Source of the DNA: Butyrivibrio sp. NC2002
GTDB taxonomy: Bacteria > Bacillota > Clostridia > Lachnospirales > Lachnospiraceae
Length of the DNA stretch: 64,000 bases
Direction: 5' to 3'
NCBI RefSeq assembly: GCF_000702265.1
Contig: NZ_KL370880.1
Coordinates: 372,001-436,000, forward strand
This document shows, piece by piece, positions 25,710 to 33,304 of the stretch. A program made the position numbers and the translations under genes. The notes under the pieces are model-generated. The model searched no databases. It saw only the letters and a list, made by a program, of their open reading frames with translations, and was not told where the DNA came from. Position 1 is the first letter of the stretch. Each line of letters opens with the position of its first letter.

Positions 25710-25741
25710 GGCACCTTGGGCAAGAAAAAATAAAAAAGCTA

Positions 25742-25769
25742 TTGACAATTATAATTGTGATGATATAAT
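25742..25769 (+). promoter_or_regulatory. Promoter of tRNA-Arg(ACG)
   Basis: TTGACA (25742-25747), 16 bases, TATAAT (25764-25769): consensus boxes 33 bases before the tRNA. Confidence 0.85.
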
Positions 25770-25801
25770 AGTTTTCGTTGCACAGCTATTAAGGTGCATA
25801 T

Positions 25802-25875
25802 GTGTGTGTAGCTCAGCTGGATAGAGCGTCTGGCTACGGACCAGAAGGTCGTGGGTTCGAATCCTATCACACACG
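25802..25875 (+). tRNA. tRNA-Arg(ACG)
   Basis: 74 bases. The acceptor stem is GTGTGTG/CACACAC with discriminator G, the D-arm begins GCTC, the anticodon loop is CTACGGA (ACG), and the T-loop is TTCGAAT. CCA is not encoded. Confidence 0.97.
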
Positions 25876-25880
25876 CTAAT

Positions 25881-25922
25881 AAAGAGAAGTTATGGTATGA
25901 ATGCCACAGCTTCTCTTTTTTG
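25881..25922 (+). terminator. Terminator of tRNA-Arg
   Basis: A stem with wobbles (AGAGAAGTTATGGT with GCCACAGCTTCTCT) followed by a run of T. Confidence 0.88.
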
Positions 25923-25942
25923 TTGTCTACAATTTATGGTAT

Positions 25943-25971
25943 AAAAAATGCTCCGCGTGGTGCGGAGCATT
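25943..25971 (-). terminator. Terminator of the small LexA-like gene
   Basis: The 10-bp stem AATGCTCCGC/GCGGAGCATT is followed on the minus strand by six T. It lies just after the stop of the minus-strand gene. Confidence 0.88.
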
Positions 25972-25981
25972 ACTCGCATAT

Positions 25982-26203
25982 TTAATTTTTTGCTTTTAAT
26001 GGAAGAAGCTGCAGATCAGATGTTCCGAAGTACATGCTGTTACGTATCATTCCGATTCTGTAAAGATTGATTATGTAGAACAAGGATCTGGTGACAGCTA
26101 TAAATCCGAATGCTGAAACGAGCTCTTCTACTGTGGGCGGATAACCCTTAATTCTGGTAAAGTTTCCAACGTATTCTGCTATCTGTGTTTCTGTTATTCC
26201 CAT
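25982..26203 (-). CDS. Small protein with LexA-like winged-helix domain
   Basis: 73 residues. The segment EYVGNFTRIKGYPPTVEELVSAFGF resembles the helix-turn-helix N-terminus of LexA (FIxxxGYPPSVREIAxAxGL), and the rest would supply the wing. There is no protease domain, so it cannot self-cleave as LexA does. It has its own terminator, and AAGGGG precedes the ATG. A small DNA-binding regulator is likely; targets are unknown. It could be dismissed as spurious, but the ribosome site and terminator argue otherwise. Confidence 0.6.
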   Translation of the reverse strand: MGITETQIAEYVGNFTRIKGYPPTVEELVSAFGFIAVTRSLFYIINLYRIGMIRNSMYFGTSDLQLLPLKAKN

Positions 26204-26635
26204 ATTGCTAAAATCCCCTTTTTGTTATGCTTAGATGTCAATTTGTTACATTCCCTCAACACGATAATAAAATACTACATGGAAAATGTTTCGTAATTGT
26301 GTGGCGTTTATAAAAAAAGTATAAACTATTCTATAGGATAGAAAATCTGGAATGCATATAGGAAAGACCGCTATTTATATACGATGAAATACCCCATTAA
26401 TGGGAGGAGACCGGCATGGGTGGGGACGCCATACCGGTCATAAGAAAAGGAGTTTGTCCTTTTGTTTTGCTTTGCAATATATATATCGTCAAAAACTTTT
26501 TATCCTTAACACCTTAAAGTGATTATTTGAAAATTCTCAAATTTTCAGTCAAGTAAAGGCACTAGTGTCATAAGTTCTTAAACTATGGTATCATTAAACG
26601 GATTGTAAATTTAAATAGTATATAAGGAAATAAAT
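26204..26635 (+). other. 432-base intergenic region with orphan structured element
   Basis: From left to right: an inverted repeat GTTTATA-N7-TATAAAC (26306-26326); a perfect palindrome CCCATTAATGGG (26393-26404); GGGAGGAG; an 11-bp hairpin with one mismatch (26409-26419 with 26429-26439); and an intrinsic terminator AAAAGGA-GTTTG-TCCTTTT (26445-26468). Together 26306-26468 look like a transcribed small RNA or leader ending in a terminator. An ATG at 26416, seven bases after the GGGAGGAG, opens a 33-codon frame to 26517, but it runs through the terminator and resembles nothing I know. AT-rich DNA follows up to the methyltransferase gene. Confidence 0.45.
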
Positions 26636-27793
26636 ATGCAAAGATTTGATTTGGTTGCGCCGTGCCACTTCGGACTTGAAGCGGTATTAAAAAAAGAAAT
26701 AATAGATCTGGGCTATGAGATCACAGAAGTTGCGGATGGAAGAGTTACGTTTGCAGGAGATCCCGACGCAGTGGTCAGAGCCAATATAGGACTTAGGACT
26801 GCTGAGAGAGTTTTGATCAAAGTAGGGTCATTCAGGGCGGTTACTTTTGAAGAGCTTTTTCAGGGGACAAAGGCACTTCCCTGGGAAGAATTTATTCCAA
26901 AAGATGGCAAGTTCTGGGTAAAAAAAGCAAGTAGCGTAAAGAGTAAGCTTTTCAGCCCTTCTGATATTCAGTCGATCATGAAGAAAGCTATGGTCGACAG
27001 ATTATCTGATATTTATCACATAAGAAGGTTTGAAGAAACGGGTGAGAGCTTCCCGGTAAGAGTTTTTCTTATGAAAGATGAGGTTACTGTATGCCTTGAT
27101 ACAACAGGAGATTCACTTCATAAGAGAGGCTATAGAAAACTGGAAGCCAAGGCTCCTATAGCAGAGAACCTTGCAGCGGCACTTTTGATGCTGACTCCAT
27201 GGAGAGGGGACAGGATACTTGTTGATCCTTTTTGCGGAAGCGGAACTTTTCCTATTGAGGCGGCTATGATAGCAGCTAATATCGCTCCGGGTATGGACAG
27301 ACATTTTACCGCTGAGAGATGGACTCATATAATTCCTTCCTCAAACTGGAGTGATGTAAGAGAAGAAGCGCAGGAAGAGATCAATCTTGATATAGAAACA
27401 GATATCCAGGGTTTCGATATAGATCCTGACGTTATACAGATTGCCAGGATCAATGCGCAGAAAGCAGGCGTTGAGAACCTGATCCATTTTCAGACAAGAC
27501 CTGTTTCCGAACTCAGTCATAGAAAAAAATACGGATTTATTGTAACTAATCCTCCTTATGGTGAGAGAATAGGCGAGCAGAATGAGCTTCCAAAGCTATA
27601 TGAAACGATAGGAGAAAGATACAGGACTCTCGATTCCTGGTCTATGTATCTTATCACGGCCTACGATCAGGCTGAAAAATATATCGGTAAGAAGGCTGAT
27701 AAGAACCGAAAGATTTATAACGGAATGATCAAGACATATTTTTATCAGTACATGGGACCGAAACCACCAAGAAGGAACAGTAACAATGATTGA
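26636..27793 (+). CDS. THUMP-domain class I RNA methyltransferase (RlmL/YpsC-like)
   Basis: 385 residues. The N-terminal half carries a ferredoxin-like/THUMP RNA-binding module (PCHFGLEAVLKKEI). The C-terminal half is a Rossmann methyltransferase with the SAM motif VDPFCGSGTFPIEAA and the catalytic TNPPYGERI, typical of N2-guanine/N6-adenine methylases acting on 23S rRNA or tRNA. It overlaps the next gene by 8 bases. It is the first gene of a five-gene unit running to 30962. Confidence 0.92.
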   Translation: MQRFDLVAPCHFGLEAVLKKEIIDLGYEITEVADGRVTFAGDPDAVVRANIGLRTAERVLIKVGSFRAVTFEELFQGTKALPWEEFIPKDGKFWVKKASSVKSKLFSPSDIQSIMKKAMVDRLSDIYHIRRFEETGESFPVRVFLMKDEVTVCLDTTGDSLHKRGYRKLEAKAPIAENLAAALLMLTPWRGDRILVDPFCGSGTFPIEAAMIAANIAPGMDRHFTAERWTHIIPSSNWSDVREEAQEEINLDIETDIQGFDIDPDVIQIARINAQKAGVENLIHFQTRPVSELSHRKKYGFIVTNPPYGERIGEQNELPKLYETIGERYRTLDSWSMYLITAYDQAEKYIGKKADKNRKIYNGMIKTYFYQYMGPKPPRRNSNND

Positions 27794-28832
27794 AAAGAAG
27801 CTTAAGACAACTGCCATTTGTACAGGGATATTTGTGATTTTATCATTATCAGTCATGTTCTTTAGAACAGCCACCAAGAATATCCTTATAGCGGAAGCGA
27901 CCAATGAGCAGGCAAACAGTGTCATAAACAAGAATTCGTATGAACTAAAGATAGAGGATGCATCAAGTGAAACACTAGCCGGAAAGATTGCAATTCCATT
28001 GGAATCCGGAGTTGGTTCAGACAATATCACTTCGCAGGATGTCTTTGTCGACCATAAATTTGTTCTTTACATAAACGGAAAAGAGTCGGATTTTTATGTT
28101 AAATCTATTCTCCAATCCGGAACTGAAGCAGTAAAAGGTGCAACATGTACTCCCATAAACGATAAGGGAAGAGTGTGCATATCTCTTGAACTTGATGATC
28201 TGTATGAAACAACGACAGAACTTGAAGACAGAGCGGTATATGTCAGCTTTTCAAAACCTGATAATGAAGATGAGAACATCGTAGTGATTGATCCTCTCGA
28301 TGAATACGGTTTAAGACTTGTACCTTTTATCAAGCAGGAACTTGCTGATGATAATATCAAGGTATTTTTTACCAGAGTAACAGATGAAAAAATAAGCGAA
28401 AGTCAGATAAAGAAATTCCTTGAAGAGACAGGGGCTGACTTCTATATTCAGACAGGTGCCGAGAATGCTGATGAAAATACAGGCGGAGTAAAGACATATT
28501 TCAATGATGTGTTCTTTATCAGGAATTTTGGTAATGTTCAGCTCGCAGATGAGCTTGAAAGTAATGTTGTAAATGCGACAGGGCAGGATGCTATGGGGCT
28601 TTTTCCTATAGAAGATGACAATGAGCTGCTTAGGGACTCTACTATCCCTTCAGCATATCTTATCCTTGGAAATCCGGCTAATGAAGTGGATAACAAGATG
28701 ATGACCGAGGATACATATATTGAGTCTTATGCGCAGGGAATAGCTGATGCGATAACTGAATCTTTTGGAATAGTTAATCCTGTAGAGCAGGAAGAAACAG
28801 ATGCCCTTCAGGGAATAATTGACGGTAACTGA
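27786..28832 (+). CDS. Membrane-anchored Amidase_3-like protein, probably inactive
   Basis: 348 residues with one N-terminal membrane segment. The C-terminal half (about 155-330) follows the layout of N-acetylmuramoyl-L-alanine amidases: VVIDPLDEYG, FFTRVTDEK, ADFYIQTGAENAD, ILGNPANEVDNK, SYAQGIADAI. At the expected zinc sites the residues are wrong: no GHGG, no SxHxN histidine, and ILGN instead of VExGF. It therefore looks like a pseudo-amidase that may bind wall peptide stems or another protein. It overlaps the methyltransferase by 8 bases. The relationship is inferred by eye. Confidence 0.55.
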   Translation: MIEKKLKTTAICTGIFVILSLSVMFFRTATKNILIAEATNEQANSVINKNSYELKIEDASSETLAGKIAIPLESGVGSDNITSQDVFVDHKFVLYINGKESDFYVKSILQSGTEAVKGATCTPINDKGRVCISLELDDLYETTTELEDRAVYVSFSKPDNEDENIVVIDPLDEYGLRLVPFIKQELADDNIKVFFTRVTDEKISESQIKKFLEETGADFYIQTGAENADENTGGVKTYFNDVFFIRNFGNVQLADELESNVVNATGQDAMGLFPIEDDNELLRDSTIPSAYLILGNPANEVDNKMMTEDTYIESYAQGIADAITESFGIVNPVEQEETDALQGIIDGN

Positions 28833-28846
28833 TAGTAGGAGGAGTT

Positions 28847-29440
28847 ATGAAAATAGTTTTTGCAACGGGTAACAAAGATAAAATGAGAGAAATAAAGCAG
28901 ATTCTTGGGAATCTTCCTGTTGAAATCATTTCCATGAAAGAGGCCGGAATAGATATCGACATAGAAGAAAACGGAACGACTTTTGAGGAAAATGCTCTTA
29001 TCAAGGCAAAAGCAGTAGCCGGACACTGCGACGCTATAGTGCTTGCTGACGATTCAGGCCTTGAAATAGACTGCCTTGGAAAAGAACCCGGTGTTTACTC
29101 TGCAAGATATCTCGGAAGAGAGACACCTTATCCTGAGAAAAATGCGATAATCCTCGACAGGATAAAAGATGTGGAAGATAAAGACAGAAGTGCAAGATTT
29201 GTATGCGCTATAGCGGCTGTTCTTCCCGATGGAAGAGACCTTGTTGTAAGAGGAACTATGGAGGGCATGATAGGTCACGAAATAGCCGGAGAAAACGGAT
29301 TTGGATATGATCCCATTTTCTTTTTGCCTGAATATGGAAAGACCTCAGCCCAGCTTTCTCCGGAAGAGAAGAATGCTGTAAGTCACAGAGGTAAGGCACT
29401 TAGAATGATGGCCGACAGATTATCTGAAATCTTAAAGTAA
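28847..29440 (+). CDS. rdgB: Non-canonical purine NTP pyrophosphatase (RdgB/HAM1)
   Basis: 197 residues, full length. It hydrolyses dITP, XTP and ITP to monophosphates and so keeps deaminated bases out of DNA. Motifs: FATGNKDKMREI at the N-terminus, LADDSGLEID, GFGYDPIFF and SHRGKAL. It lies in an operon-like row with the YfcE-type phosphoesterase (13 bases apart), a common pairing in Firmicutes. Confidence 0.96.
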   Translation: MKIVFATGNKDKMREIKQILGNLPVEIISMKEAGIDIDIEENGTTFEENALIKAKAVAGHCDAIVLADDSGLEIDCLGKEPGVYSARYLGRETPYPEKNAIILDRIKDVEDKDRSARFVCAIAAVLPDGRDLVVRGTMEGMIGHEIAGENGFGYDPIFFLPEYGKTSAQLSPEEKNAVSHRGKALRMMADRLSEILK

Positions 29441-29453
29441 GAGTAGGTGACAC

Positions 29454-29945
29454 ATGCTTAAAATTCTGGTTGTCAGCGACACACATAGAAAAGACGAGAA
29501 CTTTTACAGAGTACTTGATATAGAAAAGAACCTAAGCCTGGTTATCCATTGCGGAGATACGGAAGGCTCAGACATACAGATGCAGCAGCTTTGCCCCGCA
29601 CCTATGAGAATAGTGAGAGGAAATAATGACTTTTTCTGCAATCTCCCGGATGAACAGGAATTCGAGGTGTGGCCATATAGATTTTTTGTAACTCATGGGC
29701 ACAGGTATCTTGTTAATATGGGAAGCAGTGAAGTCAGGAGAGAAGCTGTTGCAAGAAGATGCGATGTAGTCATCTACGGACATACTCACAAGCCTGTTGC
29801 AGCAGAAATAGATGGGGTATACGTGTTTAATCCCGGAAGCTTGTCTTATCCCAGACAGGAAGGGAGAAAGCCCTCATATCTGATACTGACGATAGCCGAT
29901 GATGGCGAATTGTCTTATGAGCTAAAGTATCTGGAACAATTTTAA
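29454..29945 (+). CDS. YfcE-type metallophosphoesterase
   Basis: 163 residues, the length of small MJ0936/YfcE phosphodiesterases. Metal-binding motifs are intact: VVSDTH, HCGDTEGSD, VRGNNDF, VTHGH and YGHTHKP. The family hydrolyses phosphodiesters in vitro; the in vivo substrate is usually unknown. It follows rdgB and precedes the short pyruvate-kinase-like gene by 27 bases. Confidence 0.92.
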   Translation: MLKILVVSDTHRKDENFYRVLDIEKNLSLVIHCGDTEGSDIQMQQLCPAPMRIVRGNNDFFCNLPDEQEFEVWPYRFFVTHGHRYLVNMGSSEVRREAVARRCDVVIYGHTHKPVAAEIDGVYVFNPGSLSYPRQEGRKPSYLILTIADDGELSYELKYLEQF

Positions 29946-29972
29946 CTAAATCACAAGGGATGAAATGTATTT

Positions 29973-30962
29973 ATGATAGATATATTCGGAACTTTAGGTC
30001 CGTCATGTAGGGATTATGCAACTCTAAGGCGCATGTTTGCAGAAGGAATGACGGGAATCAGGATAAACCTGTCACATGTAATGTTATCTGAATGTAAAGA
30101 AGAAATTGAAACCATTAAAAAGGCAGCAGATGACGCAAATACAGTCCCTAAAATCCTGATTGATATGAAGGGACCGGAACTTAGAATAGGCAGCTTAAAT
30201 GAGCCGATTTTGCTAAAAAAAGACGATGCACTACTTCTTGGAGAGAATGGAGTATTCCTTGAATCCATAATTTTGGAGCACCTTGAAAAAGGAATGGATG
30301 TGCTTCTTGATGATGGCAAAATATCCGGAACGGTAGATATATGTGACAAAAAAAGCGCCCGGGTCAGGATAACAAGAGGCGGGATCCTTGAGGGCAAAAA
30401 GAGCATAGCTATCATAGGACACAGTATAAATCTGCCCGCTCTTTGCGAAAGTGACAGACAGAATATTGCGCTTGCAAAAAGCCTTGGAATTACCGGTGTT
30501 ATGCAGCCTTTCGTAAGAAATGCCAAGGATATTAAAGAGCTGAGAGAGGCTCTTGGAGCTTTTGGGGCTTCAGATATAAGGATCTATGCAAAAGTTGAAA
30601 ATATGGAAGGCGTTCATAACCTTCGGAGTTTTCTACCACTTGCTGATGAGATCATAATAGCAAGAGGGGATCTTGGGAATGCTCTGCCACTGTGGGAGCT
30701 TCCGGGACTGCAGAAAAAAATATCACAAATCTGCAGAGATGATCATAAACCATTCATGGTTGTCACGCAGATGCTTTCATCCATGGAGCACAGTAAAGTA
30801 CCGACTAGAGCAGAAGTCAGCGATATCTATAATGCGGTTCTTGACGGAGCATCATCTGTCATGGTTACGGGTGAAACAGCAGTAGGAGAGAATCCTGTTG
30901 AGGTTATTGAATACCTGGCAAAGACGGCAAGAGCAGCTGAAAAATACAGCATATATGTGTAA
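29973..30962 (+). CDS. Short pyruvate kinase homologue lacking the C-terminal domain
   Basis: 329 residues against about 470 or more for normal pyruvate kinase. The A domain is recognisable: FGTLGPSC, RINLSH, DMKGPELRIG, the catalytic Lys region IYAKVEN, ARGDLG, TQMLSSM and PTRAEVSDIYNAV...VTGETAVGENPVEV. A B-domain-like segment lies near 70-150. The whole C-terminal domain is missing; in normal enzymes it holds the effector site and part of the tetramer interface. It could be an unregulated kinase or have a new role. The reading frame is clean, so it is not simply a broken gene. Confidence 0.85.
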   Translation: MIDIFGTLGPSCRDYATLRRMFAEGMTGIRINLSHVMLSECKEEIETIKKAADDANTVPKILIDMKGPELRIGSLNEPILLKKDDALLLGENGVFLESIILEHLEKGMDVLLDDGKISGTVDICDKKSARVRITRGGILEGKKSIAIIGHSINLPALCESDRQNIALAKSLGITGVMQPFVRNAKDIKELREALGAFGASDIRIYAKVENMEGVHNLRSFLPLADEIIIARGDLGNALPLWELPGLQKKISQICRDDHKPFMVVTQMLSSMEHSKVPTRAEVSDIYNAVLDGASSVMVTGETAVGENPVEVIEYLAKTARAAEKYSIYV

Positions 30963-30979
30963 TATGAGAAGGTGGCGCA

Positions 30980-31008
30980 TTGTAAAACAATATTGCGTGC
31001 AATATAAT
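30980..31008 (+). promoter_or_regulatory. Promoter with embedded palindrome before the flavin-type gene
   Basis: TTGTAA (30980-30985), 17 bases, TATAAT (31003-31008). The spacer and -10 contain ATATTGC-GT-GCAATAT (30990-31005), an operator-like inverted repeat that would block RNA polymerase if bound. Confidence 0.6.
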
Positions 31009-31043
31009 AATACATAAGATTTATAGAAAGAGAGGATGAGTTT

Positions 31044-31436
31044 ATGGAAAGAGTAGTGAAGTTTCTTAAAGATGCAGGTACATATTATCTTGCGACAGTT
31101 GATGGTGATCAGCCTAGAGTAAGACCTTTTGGAACAGCTCATATTTTTGAGGGCAAATTATATATTCAGACCGGAAAGGTGAAAGATGTCTCCAAGCAGC
31201 TTCATGCCAATCCCAAGGCTGAAATCTGTGCTTTCAAGGATGGAGAGTGGCTCAGAGTTGCAGGAGAGCTTGTGGAAGATGATCGCATTGAAGCACGTCA
31301 GTCAATGCTTGATGCATATCCTTCACTTCAGAATATGTACAAGGCAGATGACGGAAATACTGAGGTGTTTTATTTTAAAAATGCAAAAGCTACATTCAGT
31401 TCATTTACACATGAGCCTGAGACTATTGAGTTTTGA
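31044..31436 (+). CDS. Pyridoxamine 5'-phosphate oxidase family protein
   Basis: 130 residues, a split beta-barrel flavin-binding protein. YYLATVDGDQPRVRPFGTAHIF, LYIQTGKVKDVSKQL and NPKAEICAF are typical of the small single-domain members found in Lachnospiraceae. These bind FMN or F420-like cofactors and reduce unknown substrates; true pyridoxamine oxidase activity is unlikely. It has its own promoter with an operator-like palindrome. Confidence 0.85.
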   Translation: MERVVKFLKDAGTYYLATVDGDQPRVRPFGTAHIFEGKLYIQTGKVKDVSKQLHANPKAEICAFKDGEWLRVAGELVEDDRIEARQSMLDAYPSLQNMYKADDGNTEVFYFKNAKATFSSFTHEPETIEF

Positions 31437-31506
31437 TTTTATTGTAAAAATATCGGGATTTTGCTATATAATTATTGAACAATAATTGAAAAGAGGTTTT
31501 TACGAA

Positions 31507-33066
31507 ATGAACGAAAAACAGCAAATGCCCGATTTTATAAAAAAGATATGGATGAGCATTCCGGTGACCGGCAGATATTGTTTTTCTGCCGGTATCATTA
31601 CCGGGCTGCTTGTCCATTTTTTTATGCTGTCAAATAAGATAACAAATCTGGACGACCTTGTATGTGTTCCCGGTGTGGGAGGCGGCAAGGTTCTTGGAAG
31701 GTGGTTTCAGGAACCTGTTCATGATATGTTTTCGCCATGGTCCAGTCCTTCATTGAATGGAATAATGGCGATCATAATACTGTCAATTGCAGCCTGCGTT
31801 ATTGCTCATATTTTAAAGCTAAAGAGCATAACAGGAGCCGTTCTTGTTGGAGCCGCAATTATGACATTGCCTAGCACAGCGAGCAATATGTATTACATGT
31901 ATCTGGCACCTACGTTTGCCTTAGCTGTTTTGGCATGTACCATAAATGTGTGGGTAACGACGAAATACAAATATGGGGTGATAATAGGCGCTGTGCTGCA
32001 GTTTTTTAGTATGGCATGCTACCAAGCATATTTTGGACTGTCAGTATCGCTTTTTGTACTGGTATTCATGCTTATGCTTATAGATGGAGAAGATATTGTT
32101 TGCGTTGTAAAGAAAGGCATTGTGAGTCTAGGCGGGCTTGGAATAGCTATGATAGCTTATCTTAGTAGCCTAAAGTTTATTGATCTAAGCGATTACAAAG
32201 GCCTAGATGAAATAGGGAATACCTCTGCAGTTGAAGTTATACATTCTGTTTTAAGGGCATACCACAGAGTACTGCAATACTTTGTGACATCACCGGAGAG
32301 CTTTATGAGAGGTTTTCCTACTACAGTAAATAGAGTACTGATAATGATCGAGATAGGACTGCTTATTTATCTTGTGATAAAGAAAAAGGTATATCTGCAG
32401 CCTGTCAGAGGAATATTATTGCTTATTCTTTTTGCAATATTCCCGCTTTCTCTCGGGCTTGTATATGTAATGGCACCAAAGCTCGACCATGCATCTACAG
32501 TAATGATCTTTTCGTACAGTGTATTCTATTTTCTGATAATCGCTCAAGCCGAGAGGCTACTTGATCTTGATAACAAAAACAAAGTGATTGTTTTGTTTGC
32601 TTCTATAGCGTTTTTGGCATTGATAGTGGAATTCTATGCAAGTGCCAGAGTAATAAATAATGCATATTACAGGAGCTACATTGCTCAGAATCGTGTTATG
32701 CAGTATTACAACAGGATCCTTGCAAAGTTTGAGCAGACAGAAGGATTTGAATACGGTGAGCCTATGACGATTTTAGGAGGCTTCTATCCGGATCCGCTTC
32801 CTGTTTCCAATCATGATATGAATGGCAAAGAACTATTTGATTTTGAAGGCGCTACATTAGAAGATCTTCTGTTTTTACCTACTAACAGAGACAGAGTATT
32901 ACAGTTGTGGTTTGGCCTGGAAACAGGTGATGTAAGCATGGAAAAGAAGAGTAAGATAATGGACACTAAAGAATTTGAACAGATGCCATCTTATCCGGAT
33001 GAAGGCTGCGTATCAAAAATACATGGGGTATGGGTAGTTAAGATGAATAACGATGATAGTAAGTAA
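31507..33066 (+). CDS. Polytopic membrane glucosyltransferase-domain protein (GtrII-like)
   Basis: The start is placed at 31507 after GAGG, giving 519 residues. About ten membrane segments are visible, followed by a soluble C-terminus of about 130 residues. NLDDL and GRWFQEP near residues 45-70 match the glucosyltransferase II family, which transfers glucose from a lipid carrier to a cell-surface polymer on the outer face. No other envelope-glycan gene adjoins it. The family call is moderate; acceptor and donor are unknown. Confidence 0.65.
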   Translation: MNEKQQMPDFIKKIWMSIPVTGRYCFSAGIITGLLVHFFMLSNKITNLDDLVCVPGVGGGKVLGRWFQEPVHDMFSPWSSPSLNGIMAIIILSIAACVIAHILKLKSITGAVLVGAAIMTLPSTASNMYYMYLAPTFALAVLACTINVWVTTKYKYGVIIGAVLQFFSMACYQAYFGLSVSLFVLVFMLMLIDGEDIVCVVKKGIVSLGGLGIAMIAYLSSLKFIDLSDYKGLDEIGNTSAVEVIHSVLRAYHRVLQYFVTSPESFMRGFPTTVNRVLIMIEIGLLIYLVIKKKVYLQPVRGILLLILFAIFPLSLGLVYVMAPKLDHASTVMIFSYSVFYFLIIAQAERLLDLDNKNKVIVLFASIAFLALIVEFYASARVINNAYYRSYIAQNRVMQYYNRILAKFEQTEGFEYGEPMTILGGFYPDPLPVSNHDMNGKELFDFEGATLEDLLFLPTNRDRVLQLWFGLETGDVSMEKKSKIMDTKEFEQMPSYPDEGCVSKIHGVWVVKMNNDDSK

Positions 33067-33104
33067 TAAATTGGCATGCTCAGAAGCTTCTATTTCTGAG
33101 GAAA

Positions 33105-33152
33105 CAAAAAGGGACTGTAGCTTTAGATTAATCTGGGCGAGGTCCCTTTTTC
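33105..33152 (+). terminator. Terminator after the glucosyltransferase gene
   Basis: AAAAAGGGAC pairs with GTCCCTTTT, followed by T. A smaller hairpin CTCAGAA/TTCTGAG lies just upstream (33079-33100). Confidence 0.85.
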
Positions 33153-33304
33153 TTATCATGAATGGTGGATTTGATGACCTTTTTTCATAGACAGCCCAGC
33201 CCCATTTTCGTTTACTAAAATTTCATATTATTAGCATCATTAAAATGATAATATAGTAATAGGAGAAGTTTGCAATCAAGACTCAAATAAACCGGAGGCG
33301 GTAT

